A DNA stretch of 64,000 bases from Stutzerimonas zhaodongensis (lineage in GTDB: Bacteria; Pseudomonadota; Gammaproteobacteria; Pseudomonadales; Pseudomonadaceae): assembly GCF_003696365.1 (NCBI RefSeq), contig NZ_RFFM01000001.1, forward strand, positions 1,007,852-1,071,851. The letters are read 5' to 3'. Shown here piece after piece: positions 35,114 through 45,618 of this stretch (position 1 is its first letter; every line of letters starts with the position of its first letter). Both the position numbers and the translations under genes were made by a program. The notes under the pieces are model-generated. The model ran no database searches. It was not told where the DNA came from and worked only from the letters and a program-made list of their open reading frames with translations.

Positions 35114-35125
35114 TAAGCCTGATTA

Positions 35126-37498
35126 TTACTTGATCTCGGCGTCGGCGAGGAAAAACCAGGTATCGAGTACGGAATCGGGGTTGAGCGATACGCTTTCTAT
35201 CCCCTGCTCCATCAGCCACTTGGCCAGGTCCGGGTGATCGGATGGGCCCTGACCACAGATCCCGATGTACTTGCCTGCCTTGTTACAGGCTTCGATGGCA
35301 TTCGCAAGAAGCTTCTTCACTGCAGGATTACGCTCATCGAACAGGTGGGCAATGATGCCGGAATCCCGATCAAGGCCCAGCGTAAGCTGAGTCATGTCAT
35401 TGGAACCGATGGAGAAACCGTCGAAGAATTCGAGGAATTCATCAGCCAACAATGCGTTAGAAGGCAGCTCACACATCATGATGATGCGCAGACCATTCTC
35501 GCCGCGCTTCAGACCGAACTGACCGAGGATATCGATGACCTGCGACGCCTCGCCCAGAGTTCTTACGAACGGTACCATCAGTTCGACGTTGGTCAGCCCC
35601 ATCACGTCGCGAACCTTGCGCATGGCACGGCATTCGAGCTCGAAGCAATCGCGGAAGGACTCGCTGATATAGCGCGACGCACCACGGAAGCCCAGCATCG
35701 GGTTTTCTTCTTCCGGCTCGTAAAGCTTGCCACCGATCAGGTTGGCGTACTCGTTGGATTTGAAGTCAGACAAACGCACGATGACTTTTTTCGGCCAGAA
35801 AGCCGCTGCCAACGTGCTTACGCCTTCAACCAGCTTTTCTACATAGAAGTCGACGGGGTCACCGTAACCGGCAATACGCTTTTCGACACTGCTTTTAACG
35901 TCTGCAGGCAGTCCGTCGAAGTTGAGCAAGGCCTTGGGGTGAACGCCGATCATGCGGTTGATGATGAACTCTAGACGTGCCAAACCGACGCCTTCGTTTG
36001 GCAGTTGCGCGAAATCGAACGCTCGATCCGGGTTGCCGACGTTCATCATGATCTTGAACGGCAATTCGGGCATGGCGTCGATTGAGTTCTGGCGGATATC
36101 GAAGCCGAGCTCGCCCTCGAATATCAGCCCGGTGTCGCCTTCGGCGCAGGTGACTGTCACACGCTGGCCATCCTGCAGCAGCTCGGTTGCGTTACCGCAG
36201 CCAACGACAGCCGGGATACCCAGCTCGCGCGCAATGATGGCCGCGTGGCAAGTACGGCCACCGCGGTTGGTGACGATGGCGCTGGCGCGCTTCATCACAG
36301 GCTCCCAATCCGGATCGGTCATGTCGGAGACCAGTACGTCGCCCGGCTGAACCTTGTCCATCTCGGATACGTCATGGATGATCTTGACCGGGCCAGCGCC
36401 GATGCGCTGACCGATGGCACGGCCCTCGACCAGGACCTTACCTTTCTCTTTCAGCAGGTAACGCTCCATAACGTTTGCGCTACTGCGGCTCTTAACTGTT
36501 TCCGGACGTGCCTGAACGATGTACAGCTGATTGTCGTCGCCGTCTTTAGCCCATTCGATGTCCATCGGACGACCATAATGTTTCTCGATGGTCATGGCTT
36601 GTCTGGCGAGATTGGCCACCTCTTCGTCGGTCAGGCAGAAGCGCATACGGTCTGCTTGATCAACGTCGACGGTTTTAACCGACTTGCCGGCGCTGGCCTC
36701 TTCCCCGTAGATCATCTTGATCGCTTTGCTGCCGAGGTTACGGCGCAGGATGGCGGGACGACCGGCTTCCAGGGTGTGCTTGTGAACGTAGAATTCATCG
36801 GGATTGACCGCGCCTTGCACTACGGTCTCTCCCAGGCCATAGGCGCCAGTGATGAACACCACGTCACGGAAGCCCGATTCGGTATCGAGAGTGAACATCA
36901 CCCCAGCTGTACCGGTTTCGGAGCGCACCATACGCTGCACGCCGGCCGACAGGGCGACCAATTTGTGGTCAAAGCCCTGGTGGACGCGATAGGCGATAGC
37001 ACGATCATTGAAGAGTGATGCGAATACTTCCTTGGCAGCGCGGATGACATTGTCCACGCCACGGATATTCAGGAAGGTTTCCTGCTGACCGGCGAACGAG
37101 GCGTCTGGCAGGTCTTCGGCTGTAGCCGAGGAGCGAACAGCAACGGCCATGTTGTCGTTGCCGCCCGACATCTGCGCGAACGCTGTACGAATGTCGGCAT
37201 CGAGTTTCGGAGGGAATTCGGCCTCCATAACCCAGCCACGAATCTGAGCGCCGGCTTTGGCAAGGGCGTTGACGTCATCAACATCCAGCGCATCGAGAAG
37301 CGCATGGATTTGCTCGTTGAGACCGCTGAGCTCCATGAAATCACGATAGGCCTGGGCCGTAGTGGCGAAACCGCCTGGCACCGAAACGCCCGCGCCTGCG
37401 AGGTTGCTGATCATCTCGCCTAGGGAGGCGTTCTTGCCCCCTACACGCTCAACATCATGATTGCCGAGCTTATCGAGGGAAACTACGTACTCTACCAA
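35126..37498 (-). CDS. ppsA: Phosphoenolpyruvate synthase
   Basis: 790 residues. The N-terminal ATP-grasp part has [28 protein letters not shown]; the swivelling domain holds the phospho-histidine in [21 protein letters not shown] near residue 420; the C-terminal PEP-binding part has the [18 protein letters not shown] and [11 protein letters not shown] motifs. It makes PEP from pyruvate and ATP for gluconeogenesis. Divergent from ppsR, whose product regulates it by phosphorylating a threonine near the catalytic histidine. Confidence 0.98.
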   Translation of the reverse strand: MVEYVVSLDKLGNHDVERVGGKNASLGEMISNLAGAGVSVPGGFATTAQAYRDFMELSGLNEQIHALLDALDVDDVNALAKAGAQIRGWVMEAEFPPKLDADIRTAFAQMSGGNDNMAVAVRSSATAEDLPDASFAGQQETFLNIRGVDNVIRAAKEVFASLFNDRAIAYRVHQGFDHKLVALSAGVQRMVRSETGTAGVMFTLDTESGFRDVVFITGAYGLGETVVQGAVNPDEFYVHKHTLEAGRPAILRRNLGSKAIKMIYGEEASAGKSVKTVDVDQADRMRFCLTDEEVANLARQAMTIEKHYGRPMDIEWAKDGDDNQLYIVQARPETVKSRSSANVMERYLLKEKGKVLVEGRAIGQRIGAGPVKIIHDVSEMDKVQPGDVLVSDMTDPDWEPVMKRASAIVTNRGGRTCHAAIIARELGIPAVVGCGNATELLQDGQRVTVTCAEGDTGLIFEGELGFDIRQNSIDAMPELPFKIMMNVGNPDRAFDFAQLPNEGVGLARLEFIINRMIGVHPKALLNFDGLPADVKSSVEKRIAGYGDPVDFYVEKLVEGVSTLAAAFWPKKVIVRLSDFKSNEYANLIGGKLYEPEEENPMLGFRGASRYISESFRDCFELECRAMRKVRDVMGLTNVELMVPFVRTLGEASQVIDILGQFGLKRGENGLRIIMMCELPSNALLADEFLEFFDGFSIGSNDMTQLTLGLDRDSGIIAHLFDERNPAVKKLLANAIEACNKAGKYIGICGQGPSDHPDLAKWLMEQGIESVSLNPDSVLDTWFFLADAEIK

Positions 37499-37653
37499 GG
37501 TGATCTCTCCACGTTTTGTTGGAAACTCGGTTCGTGCCCATCCGCGGCACGATGGCCTGGCCCTGCGAAATAAGTAACAATGCCCGCCAATCGAGGCTCG
37601 GCGAAGAGCCTACTATAGCTGAGAGCCGTTCTTGACTTAAGGTCCCAGAAGCA

Positions 37654-38472
37654 ATGAAACGAACTGCATTCTTCATCTCCGACGGTACCGGAATCACAGC
37701 CGAAACGCTCGGCCAGAGCCTGTTGGCACAGTTCGAAAACATAAGCTTCACCAAGCTCACCCGGCCGTACATAGATACAGCCGAAAAAGCGCGAGCAATG
37801 GTACAGCAAATCAATAAAGCGGCAGAAAACGACGGCGCGCGCCCGATCATATTCGATACGTTGGTGAACCAGGAGATCCGCGACATCCTCGCCGAGTCCA
37901 ATGGCTTCATGATCGACATCTTTTCGTCTTTCCTTGCTCCGCTTGAACATGAGCTGATGTCACGTTCTTCTTATTCTGTCGGCAAATCTCATTCGATCAG
38001 CCATAACGCCAACTACATGGAGCGAATTGACGCAGTCAATTTCGCTCTGGATAACGACGACGGCGCCCGCACGCACTACTACGACAAGGCAGACCTGATT
38101 TTGGTCGGTGTCTCCAGGTGCGGCAAAACGCCCACCTGCCTTTATATGGCAATGCAGTACGGCATTCGGGCAGCGAACTATCCACTGACCGAAGACGACA
38201 TGGAACGCCTGCAACTGCCTACCGCCTTGAAAACCCACCGCGACAAGTTGTTCGGTCTGACCATCGATCCGGACCGGCTTACCGCCATCCGCAACGAGCG
38301 CAAACCCAACAGCCGTTACGCAAGCTTCTCTCAGTGCGAATTCGAAGTCCGCGAGGTGGAGAACCTGTTCCGCCGCGAGAACATCAACTACATCAACTCG
38401 ACGCACTTCTCGGTAGAGGAGATCTCGGCCAAGATCCTGGTGGAAAAAGGCGTTGAGCGTCGACTCAAATGA
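37654..38472 (+). CDS. ppsR: PEP synthase regulatory protein (bifunctional kinase/pyrophosphorylase)
   Basis: 272 residues of the DUF299/PSRP family: [22 protein letters not shown] at the start and a P-loop-like [15 protein letters not shown] near residue 150. It inactivates PpsA by ADP-dependent phosphorylation of a threonine and reactivates it by Pi-dependent removal. The ppsA-ppsR divergence (155 bases) is conserved in gammaproteobacteria. Confidence 0.96.
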   Translation: MKRTAFFISDGTGITAETLGQSLLAQFENISFTKLTRPYIDTAEKARAMVQQINKAAENDGARPIIFDTLVNQEIRDILAESNGFMIDIFSSFLAPLEHELMSRSSYSVGKSHSISHNANYMERIDAVNFALDNDDGARTHYYDKADLILVGVSRCGKTPTCLYMAMQYGIRAANYPLTEDDMERLQLPTALKTHRDKLFGLTIDPDRLTAIRNERKPNSRYASFSQCEFEVREVENLFRRENINYINSTHFSVEEISAKILVEKGVERRLK

Positions 38473-38493
38473 AGTGCCGCATCGCTAGACAAC

Positions 38494-38520
38494 AAAAAGT
38501 CCGCTTGGTGCGGACTTTTT
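38494..38520. terminator. Bidirectional terminator between ppsR and prpF
   Basis: AAAAAGTCCGC at 38494-38504 pairs with GCGGACTTTTT at 38510-38520 around TTGGT. T runs on both strands serve the convergent genes. Confidence 0.92.
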
Positions 38521-38566
38521 GATTTTTAGCGCACCAGAATTCGTGCGTTATCGGTCGGTAACGCTG

Positions 38567-39754
38567 TCATAGGCCTTCACCGGGCACACGAACCCAGCCT
38601 TCCATCAGTACACGAGCGCTGCGGCTCATGATGGCCTTGGTCACGCACCAATTCCCTTCTATCTGCTTGGCCTCTGCACCGACACGCAGCGTGCCGGAGG
38701 GGTGCCCGAAGCGCACCGCCTCACGTTCTCCGCCGCCGGCCGCGAGGTTGACCAGTGTGCCTGGCACCGCAGCAGCAGTGCCGATGGCAACCGCGCAGGT
38801 GCCCATCATGGCGTGATGCAGCTTACCCATGGAAAGTGCCCTAACCAGCAAGTCGACATCGGCAGCGTCGATATCCTTGCCGGAAGACGCCCGGTAGTTT
38901 TTCGGCCGAGAAACGAAAGCGACCTTAGGTGTGTGCTGACGGGTCAGCGCCTCATCCGCCGTCTTGATCAGCCCCATGCGCAATGCGCCGGCCACGCGAA
39001 TCGCCTCCAGCCGGGCAAGGTCTCCAGGACTGCCGTTTATCTGTTCGCGCAGCTCGATACCTTGATAACCGATGTCTTCAGCGTTGACGAACACGGTGGG
39101 AATACCCGCACTGATCATGGTCGCTTTGAGGGTTCCAATGCCAGGCACGTCCAAGTCGTCGATCAGGTTGCCGGTGGGGAACATCGAACTGCCTTCCTCG
39201 CCTTCATCGGACGGATCGAGAAACTCCAATACGATCTCTGCGGATGGAAAGGTCACGCCGTCGAGTTCGAAGTCACCGGTTTCCTGAACCTGGCCGTCGG
39301 CGACCGGTACGTGAGCAATGATGGTCTTGCCGATATTTGCCTGCCAGATCCGCACAACACAGGTGCCGTTCTGAGGAATGCGCTCGGCATCTACCAGGCC
39401 GGCATGCAGGGCAAACGCACCGGCTCCGGTCGACAGGTTGCCGCAATTGCCGCTCCAATCGACGAAGGGCTTGTCGATAGATACCTGACCATATAGGTAC
39501 TCGACGTCGTGATCAGGCCGGTTGCTTTTCGACAGGATCACGCATTTGCTGGTACTGGACGTGGCGCCGCCCATGCCGTCGATATGTGCAGAGTAAGGGT
39601 CTGGGCTACCGATCACGCGCATGAACAGCTTGTCTCGGGCCGCACCCGGGACCTGGCAGCTTTCGGGCAGGTCCTGCAACCGGAAGAAAACGCCCTTGCT
39701 GGTACCGCCGCGCATGTAGGTTGCGGGAATCTTGATCTGGGGTTGATGAGCCAT
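38567..39754 (-). CDS. prpF: 2-methylaconitate cis-trans isomerase PrpF
   Basis: 395 residues from ATG 39754 (MAHQPQIKIPATYMRGGTSKGVFF); the frame opens 20 codons earlier. The start motif and GNCGNLSTGAGAFALHAGLV are those of PrpF, which has a diaminopimelate-epimerase fold. It converts the trans isomer released by AcnD into cis-2-methylaconitate. Last gene of the prp operon. Confidence 0.95.
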   Translation of the reverse strand: MAHQPQIKIPATYMRGGTSKGVFFRLQDLPESCQVPGAARDKLFMRVIGSPDPYSAHIDGMGGATSSTSKCVILSKSNRPDHDVEYLYGQVSIDKPFVDWSGNCGNLSTGAGAFALHAGLVDAERIPQNGTCVVRIWQANIGKTIIAHVPVADGQVQETGDFELDGVTFPSAEIVLEFLDPSDEGEEGSSMFPTGNLIDDLDVPGIGTLKATMISAGIPTVFVNAEDIGYQGIELREQINGSPGDLARLEAIRVAGALRMGLIKTADEALTRQHTPKVAFVSRPKNYRASSGKDIDAADVDLLVRALSMGKLHHAMMGTCAVAIGTAAAVPGTLVNLAAGGGEREAVRFGHPSGTLRVGAEAKQIEGNWCVTKAIMSRSARVLMEGWVRVPGEGL

Positions 39755-39808
39755 GAGTGAGTCCCGGCTGAAAATTAATGGGCTTATACGGCGGATCAAG
39801 CGTCCCCA

Positions 39809-39855
39809 ATCCACCGCTCAAGCTGGCGTGGTGGATGGAGAAAGCACCATCCACC
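39809..39855. repeat. REP-like inverted repeats between acnD and prpF
   Basis: ATCCACC (39809-39815), GGTGGATGG (39830-39838) and CCATCCACC (39847-39855): the last two form a 9-bp stem with an eight-base loop, and the first can pair with the second instead. The same heptamer pair recurs at 50097-50122. Confidence 0.55.
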
Positions 39856-39871
39856 CTACGAGCTCTGACGG

Positions 39872-42475
39872 TCACGTCTGTCCGAGAAAATCCTTGGCGA
39901 AACGCTGCAGTACCCCACCAGCTTCGTAAACACTGACTTCGGCAGCCGTGTCGAGACGGCAAGTAACCGGGACGCGAGTGTGCTCTCCGTTCTTATGATG
40001 TATGACCAACGTCAAGTCGCAACGCGGCGACAACGCCCCTTCAATATCGAAGGTTTCAGTGCCATCGAGGCCAAGGGTCAAGCGAGTGGTACCGGGCTTG
40101 AACTCCACCGGCAGCACGCCCATGCCCACCAGGTTGGTACGGTGGATACGCTCGAAGCCTTCGGCGACGATCACCTCGACACCCGCCAGGCGCACGCCCT
40201 TGGCTGCCCAGTCACGCGATGACCCCTGGCCGTAGTCGGCACCGGCCACGATGATCAGGTTCTGTTTGCGCGTCATGTAGGTTTCGATCGCTTCCCACAT
40301 ACGCATAACCTGGCCTTCCGGCTCGACGCGTGCCAAGGACCCCTTCTGCACCTTGCCATCGACGACAGCCATCTCGTTGACCAGCTGCGGGTTGGCAAAG
40401 GTAGCCCGTTGGGCGGTCAGGTGATCGCCGCGGTGGGTAGCGTAGGAATTGAAGTCCTCTTCCGGCAGGCCCATCTTCGCCAGGTACTCGCCGGCTGCCG
40501 AATCCAGCAGGATGGCGTTGGACGGCGACAGGTGATCAGTGGTGATGTTGTCCGGCAGGATCGCCAACGGACGCATGCCTTTCAGTGTGCGCTCGCCAGC
40601 CAACGCGCCTTCCCAGTAAGGCGGACGGCGGATATAAGTGGATGTCGGCCGCCAGTCGTACAGCGGGCTTTCGGCCTCCTCGATGGTCCCCAGATCGAAC
40701 ATCGGGATGTAAATCTGCTTGAACTGCTCCGGCTTCACCGAAGCGGCCACGATGGCGTCAATTTCTTCGTCGGACGGCCACAGATCTTTCAACGTAACCG
40801 GGTTGCCATGCTGGTCGGTGCCCAACACGTCCTGCTCGATATCGAAGCGCACGGTACCGGCGATAGCGTAAGCAACCACCAGCGGCGGCGAGGCCAAGAA
40901 TGCTTGTTTGGCGTACGGATGGATCCGCCCGTCAAAGTTACGATTGCCGGACAACACTGCCGTGGCGTACAGGTCTCGCTCGATGATTTCTTTCTGGATC
41001 ACCGGGTCCAGCGCGCCGGACATGCCATTACAGGTGGTGCAGGCGTAGGCAACGATGCCAAAACCGAGCTTTTCTAGTTCGCAAAGCAGTCCTGCGTCTT
41101 CCAGGTACAGCTTGGCGACCTTGGAACCTGGGGCGAATGAAGTCTTGACCCAGGGCTTGCGAACCAGCCCCAGCTCATTGGCCTTCTTTGCCAGCAAGCC
41201 GGCGGCTACCACGTTGCGCGGATTAGACGTATTGGTACAGCTTGTAATCGCAGCGATGATCACGGCACCGTCGGGCAGTAGACCTTTGGCCTCCTCTGCA
41301 CGCGCCGCCGCTAACATACTGTCGTCAGCAATGCCGCGCTCGTGCAGAGCCGATGTCGGAAGGCGCTTGTGAGGGTTGCTGGGGCCGGCCATGTTGCGCA
41401 CTACGCTGGACAGATCGAATTCAAGCACACGCTCGTATTCGGCACCTTCAAGTGCCGTCGCCCATAGGCCGGTTTCCTTGGCGTACTGCTCTACGAGCGC
41501 AACCTGCTCCGGCTCGCGACCGGTCAGCTTGAGGTAATCAATGGTCTGCTGATCGATGTAGAACATCGAAGCGGTGGCCCCGTATTCCGGGCACATGTTG
41601 GAGATGGTTGCGCGGTCGCCGATGGTCAGGCTGTCGGCGCCTTCGCCGAAGAACTCGACCCAGGCTCCGACCACACGTTCCTTGCGCAGGAACTCGGTCA
41701 ACGCCAGGACGATATCGGTAGCAGTGATGCCAGGCTGACGCTTGCCGGTCAGACGTACGCCGACGATGTCGGGCAGACGCATCATCGAAGGCAGGCCGAG
41801 CATCACGGTTTCAGCTTCCAGGCCGCCGACGCCGATGGCGATGACACCCAGCGCATCGACGTGCGGCGTGTGCGAGTCGGTACCGACACAGGTATCCGGG
41901 AAGGCCACACCGCCGCGGGCCTGGATCACCGGCGACATCTTTTCCAGATTGATCTGGTGCATGATGCCGTTGCCGGCCGGAATCACATCGACGTTTTTGA
42001 AGGCCGTCTTGGTCCACTCGATAAAGTGGAAACGGTCCTCGTTGCGTCGCTCTTCGACGGCGCGATTCTTTTCGAACGCGTCCGGATCGAAGCCCGCAAA
42101 CTCGACGGCAAGTGAGTGATCGACGATGAGCTGAGTCGGCACCACTGGATTGACCTTAGCCGGATCACCGCCCTGCTCCGCAATGGCGTCGCGCAGCCCT
42201 GCCAGGTCGACCAGCGCCGTCTGACCGAGGATGTCATGGCAGACCACACGAGCCGGATACCAGGGAAAGTCCAGATCGCGTTTACGCTCGATGATCTGCT
42301 TCAGCGAATCGGTCAGCGTTTCGGGCTCACAGCGACGCACCAGCTGTTCAGCCAGGACGCGGGAGGTATAGGGCAGCTTGTCGTAGGCCCCCGGCTGAAT
42401 GGCTTCGATCGCCTCGCGGGTATCGAAATAGTCAAGCCCAGTGCTTGGCAGAGGTTTGCGGTGTTCTGTATTCAT
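39872..42475 (-). CDS. acnD: Fe/S-dependent 2-methylisocitrate dehydratase AcnD
   Basis: 867 residues from ATG 42475 (MNTEHRKPLPSTGLDYFD); a TTG five codons earlier is rejected. Aconitase architecture, with cluster cysteines in ITSCTNTSNP near 425 and ACTTCNGMSG near 495, and the swivel domain carrying GADYGQGSSRDWAAKG near 750. AcnD dehydrates 2-methylcitrate to 2-methyl-trans-aconitate, which needs PrpF; the pair replaces PrpD. Confidence 0.96.
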   Translation of the reverse strand: MNTEHRKPLPSTGLDYFDTREAIEAIQPGAYDKLPYTSRVLAEQLVRRCEPETLTDSLKQIIERKRDLDFPWYPARVVCHDILGQTALVDLAGLRDAIAEQGGDPAKVNPVVPTQLIVDHSLAVEFAGFDPDAFEKNRAVEERRNEDRFHFIEWTKTAFKNVDVIPAGNGIMHQINLEKMSPVIQARGGVAFPDTCVGTDSHTPHVDALGVIAIGVGGLEAETVMLGLPSMMRLPDIVGVRLTGKRQPGITATDIVLALTEFLRKERVVGAWVEFFGEGADSLTIGDRATISNMCPEYGATASMFYIDQQTIDYLKLTGREPEQVALVEQYAKETGLWATALEGAEYERVLEFDLSSVVRNMAGPSNPHKRLPTSALHERGIADDSMLAAARAEEAKGLLPDGAVIIAAITSCTNTSNPRNVVAAGLLAKKANELGLVRKPWVKTSFAPGSKVAKLYLEDAGLLCELEKLGFGIVAYACTTCNGMSGALDPVIQKEIIERDLYATAVLSGNRNFDGRIHPYAKQAFLASPPLVVAYAIAGTVRFDIEQDVLGTDQHGNPVTLKDLWPSDEEIDAIVAASVKPEQFKQIYIPMFDLGTIEEAESPLYDWRPTSTYIRRPPYWEGALAGERTLKGMRPLAILPDNITTDHLSPSNAILLDSAAGEYLAKMGLPEEDFNSYATHRGDHLTAQRATFANPQLVNEMAVVDGKVQKGSLARVEPEGQVMRMWEAIETYMTRKQNLIIVAGADYGQGSSRDWAAKGVRLAGVEVIVAEGFERIHRTNLVGMGVLPVEFKPGTTRLTLGLDGTETFDIEGALSPRCDLTLVIHHKNGEHTRVPVTCRLDTAAEVSVYEAGGVLQRFAKDFLGQT

Positions 42476-42550
42476 GCCGGAATAACTCAATCCAGTGATG
42501 TTCTGTGGGGCGAGGTTCGGGGAGCCCGGCGATGAGCTCCCCAGCGCCGG

Positions 42551-43678
42551 TCAACGCTGGCCGATCGGGGCAACCTTGCGCTGCTCCGGACCGATGTACT
42601 CGGCACTCGGCCGAATGATCCGGTTGTTGCTGCGTTGTTCGAACACATGGGACGCCCAGCCGGTAACGCGCGAGCAGACAAAGATCGGCGTGAACAGCTT
42701 GGTGGGAATGCCCATGAAGTGATAAGCCGAGGCGTGGTAGAAGTCAGCGTTGGGGAACAGCTTCTTCTGCTCCCACATGGTTTCGTCTACAGCAACCGAA
42801 ACCGGGTACAGCACGGTGTCACCCACTTCATCGGCGAGCTTCTTGGCCCAGACCTTGATCACTTCGTTCCGAGGGTCGGACTCGCTGTAGATCGCATGGC
42901 CGAAGCCCATGATCTTGTCCTTGCGCTCGAGCATGCCGAGGATCGCTTCACGGGCTTCCTCCGGACTTTTCCATTGCTGGATCATGTCCATCGCCGCTTC
43001 GTTGGCACCGCCGTGCAGCGGACCGCGCAGCGAACCGATGGCACCGGTCACGCAGGAATAGAGATCGGACAAGGTCGAGGCGCAGACGCGCGCGGTGAAG
43101 GTCGAGGCGTTGAACTCGTGCTCGGCATAGAGAATCAGCGAGACGTTCATGACCTTGACGTGCAGATCGCTCGGCTTCTTGCCGTGCAGCAGCGCAAGGA
43201 AATGACCGCCCAGCGTGTCTTCGTCGCTGATGCAGTCGATGCGAACACCGTCGTGGGTGAAGCGATACCAGTAGCACATGATCGCCGGGAAAGCCGCCAT
43301 CAGCCGCTCTGCCACCTCGCGCTGCTGGTCGAAGCTGAGTTCCGGCTCAAGCGTGCCAAGCACGGAAGAGCCAGTACGCATGACATCCATTGGATGGGCG
43401 CCTGCCGGAATGCGCTCGAGCACCTCCTTCAGCGCCTGCGGCAGTTCACGCATGGTTCTGAGGCCGCTCTTGTAATCGGCCAACTGCTGGGTATTCGGCA
43501 GCTCGCCGTAGAACAGCAGGTAGGCCACTTCTTCGAAATCGCAGTCGGCGGCCAGATCACGCACGTCATAACCGCGATAGGTCAATCCGGCGCCGGTCTT
43601 GCCGACGGTACACAGGGCGGTCTGTCCGGCGATCTGCCCTCGCAGGCCGGCCCCGCTCAACACCTTTGCTTCAGCCAT
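42551..43678 (-). CDS. prpC: 2-methylcitrate synthase
   Basis: 375 residues from ATG 43678 (MAEAKVLSGAGLRGQ). Citrate-synthase fold with the catalytic histidines in PLHGGANEAAM and GFGHAIY. It condenses propionyl-CoA with oxaloacetate. Residue length and operon position separate it from the housekeeping citrate synthase. A 75-base gap to acnD follows. Confidence 0.96.
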   Translation of the reverse strand: MAEAKVLSGAGLRGQIAGQTALCTVGKTGAGLTYRGYDVRDLAADCDFEEVAYLLFYGELPNTQQLADYKSGLRTMRELPQALKEVLERIPAGAHPMDVMRTGSSVLGTLEPELSFDQQREVAERLMAAFPAIMCYWYRFTHDGVRIDCISDEDTLGGHFLALLHGKKPSDLHVKVMNVSLILYAEHEFNASTFTARVCASTLSDLYSCVTGAIGSLRGPLHGGANEAAMDMIQQWKSPEEAREAILGMLERKDKIMGFGHAIYSESDPRNEVIKVWAKKLADEVGDTVLYPVSVAVDETMWEQKKLFPNADFYHASAYHFMGIPTKLFTPIFVCSRVTGWASHVFEQRSNNRIIRPSAEYIGPEQRKVAPIGQR

Positions 43679-43764
43679 TGCTTTCTCCTTCTTGGATTTG
43701 TTCTGGATACTGCAATTCACGCTTTAACCGCTCATTTAAGCCCACCTACCGATGAGCCCTGGGC

Positions 43765-44652
43765 TCAGCTCTTCTTCTGGGCGAACAGCGCGTCGAGATG
43801 CTGCTCGAACGTGTGGTAATTGATCCGATCGTAGAGCTCCATACGGGTCTGCATGGTGTCGATCACATTCTTCTGCGTGCCGTCACGGCGCAGGGCGGTA
43901 TAGACGTTCTCGGCCGCCTTGTTCATGGCGCGGAACGCGGACAGCGGATAGAGCACAAGCGAGACGTCGACACTGGCCAACTCTTCGGTTGTATACAGCG
44001 GGGTTGCGCCAAACTCGGTGATATTGGCCAGGATCGGCGCATTCACCCGATCGGCGAAGGTCTTGTACATCGCCAGCTCAGTGATCGCCTCGGGAAAGAT
44101 CATGTCGGCGCCCGCCTCGATGCACGCAGCCGCACGATCCAACGCCGATTCAAGCCCTTCCACCGCAAGCGCATCAGTACGAGCCATGATCACGAAGCTG
44201 TCGTCGGTGCGCGCGTCCACGGCCGCCTTGATGCGGTCGACCATTTCCTGCTGCGAGACGATTTCCTTGTTCGGGCGATGGCCGCAGCGCTTGGCCCCGA
44301 CCTGATCTTCGATATGGATCGCCGCAGCGCCAAACTTGATCATCGACTTGACGGTACGCGCGACGTTGAAAGCCGAGGAGCCGAACCCAGTATCGACATC
44401 CACCAGCAAAGGTAGATCACAAACGTCGGTGATGCGGCGCACGTCAGTCAGCACATCATCGAGACCCGTGATCCCCAGGTCCGGCAAGCCCAGAGAGCCA
44501 GCCGCGACGCCACCACCGGACAGGTAGATGGCCTTGAATCCGGCACGCTTGGCCAGCAGCGCATGGTTGGCATTGATAGCGCCAACTACTTGCAATGGAT
44601 GCTCGCTGGCAACCGCATCGCGAAATCGCTGGCCGGGGGTAGGAAGTGTCAT
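43765..44652 (-). CDS. prpB: 2-methylisocitrate lyase
   Basis: 295 residues. Isocitrate-lyase superfamily with the active-site loop KRCGH near residue 120 and [14 protein letters not shown] before it. It cleaves 2-methylisocitrate to pyruvate and succinate. Its start overlaps the stop of the GntR gene (ATGA at 44649-44652), so regulator and enzyme are coupled. Confidence 0.97.
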   Translation of the reverse strand: MTLPTPGQRFRDAVASEHPLQVVGAINANHALLAKRAGFKAIYLSGGGVAAGSLGLPDLGITGLDDVLTDVRRITDVCDLPLLVDVDTGFGSSAFNVARTVKSMIKFGAAAIHIEDQVGAKRCGHRPNKEIVSQQEMVDRIKAAVDARTDDSFVIMARTDALAVEGLESALDRAAACIEAGADMIFPEAITELAMYKTFADRVNAPILANITEFGATPLYTTEELASVDVSLVLYPLSAFRAMNKAAENVYTALRRDGTQKNVIDTMQTRMELYDRINYHTFEQHLDALFAQKKS

Positions 44653-45371
44653 GCCTCACCTCTTGGTTTTGGGGTCTGTTGCTGAGCCGGCAGGTAGTGC
44701 CGCTCAATGTTTCGCTTGGATGCGCAGATATGCCGTCGCATCAACAACTCTGCGAGCTCGCCGTCTCGATCGGCGATGGCGTCGAGAATCCGGTGATGCT
44801 CTGCAAATGCCTGCCGCGGACGGTTAGGCGTTGCGGAAAACTGAATGCGGTACATACGCACGAGTTGATACAGCTCACCGCACAGCATCTGAGCGAGCGT
44901 GCGATTGCCGCTGCCCTGGATGATCCGGTAATGGAAATCGAAGTCACCCTCCTGCTGGTAGTAGCCCACACCAGCCTGAAAGGCTTCGTCACGCTCATGG
45001 GTGTCCAGCACACGCCTAAGCTCGTCGATATCCGCCTCGCTCATACGTTCGGCAGCCAGACGGCAAGCCATTCCTTCGAGCGATTCACGGATTTCATAGA
45101 GTTCGATCAGCTCCGCGTGGTTGAGCGAAACCACGCGAGCCCCTACGTGCGGCACTCGCACCAGCAACTTCTGCCCTTCAAGCCGGTGGATAGCCTCACG
45201 CAGAGGGCCACGACTTATGCCGTAGGTTCGCGCGAGCTCCGGCTCGGAAATTTTGCTGCCCGGAGGGATGTCACCACGCACTATGGCGGCTTGGATCGAC
45301 CTGAAGACGTGCTCTGACAGCGTTCCACTATCGAGCTGGTCAGGCCGGGAGATTTCAAGGGCATCGAGCAT
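44649..45371 (-). CDS. GntR/FCD family regulator of the methylcitrate operon
   Basis: 240 residues from ATG 45371 ([12 protein letters not shown]), with GAGGTAGGTG before it; a GTG ten codons earlier is less likely. An N-terminal winged helix ([37 protein letters not shown]) is joined to a C-terminal FCD ligand domain (residues 85-225). It heads its own operon and probably represses it until a methylcitrate-cycle intermediate accumulates; that role is inferred from position. Confidence 0.9.
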   Translation of the reverse strand: MLDALEISRPDQLDSGTLSEHVFRSIQAAIVRGDIPPGSKISEPELARTYGISRGPLREAIHRLEGQKLLVRVPHVGARVVSLNHAELIELYEIRESLEGMACRLAAERMSEADIDELRRVLDTHERDEAFQAGVGYYQQEGDFDFHYRIIQGSGNRTLAQMLCGELYQLVRMYRIQFSATPNRPRQAFAEHHRILDAIADRDGELAELLMRRHICASKRNIERHYLPAQQQTPKPRGEA

Positions 45372-45383
45372 ATTGTTGACACC
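45372..45383. promoter_or_regulatory. Second, degenerate copy of the prp operator
   Basis: ATTGTTGACACC matches the palindrome at 45446-45457 in nine of twelve positions and abuts the regulator start codon, so binding there could block initiation. Confidence 0.35.
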
Positions 45384-45444
45384 TACCTCAGTAATTCGCA
45401 CAAGCTAGGTGCAGGCAGCCATCAAGTCAATTAATACGATGGTC

Positions 45445-45458
45445 GATTGTCGACAATC
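45445..45458. promoter_or_regulatory. Candidate operator of the prp operon
   Basis: GATTGTCGACAATC, a perfect 14-bp palindrome with the GT-n-AC core of GntR-family sites, 74 bases upstream of the regulator gene. A minus-strand -35 TTGACT with a 17-base spacer and TAGCTT lies between operator and gene. Confidence 0.55.
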
Positions 45459-45519
45459 CGTCGTTTGCCATTCACATCATTCTTGTCGTGGCACCCTTGG
45501 TAGCGAGAGGCGAAGCCCG

Positions 45520-45528
45520 TGCTAGAAT
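45520..45528 (+). promoter_or_regulatory. Putative promoter of the retropepsin-transglutaminase-ligase operon
   Basis: TGCTAGAAT, an extended -10 identical to that before mnmA, about 90 bases before the first gene. TTGGTA at 45498 is a possible but distant -35. Confidence 0.45.
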
Positions 45529-45618
45529 GCGCCGCTATGCCGCGCCTGGCGCCTGCTTGCCATGCCCAATCCAAGGTCGTATTACCGGCCGCACTTATCG
45601 ACTCGACTCACTGGATCT

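Noticed and set aside
42635..43819. 394-codon plus-strand open frame opposite prpC.
   Set aside because: Antisense shadow of a well-conserved, high-GC gene; no recognisable domains.
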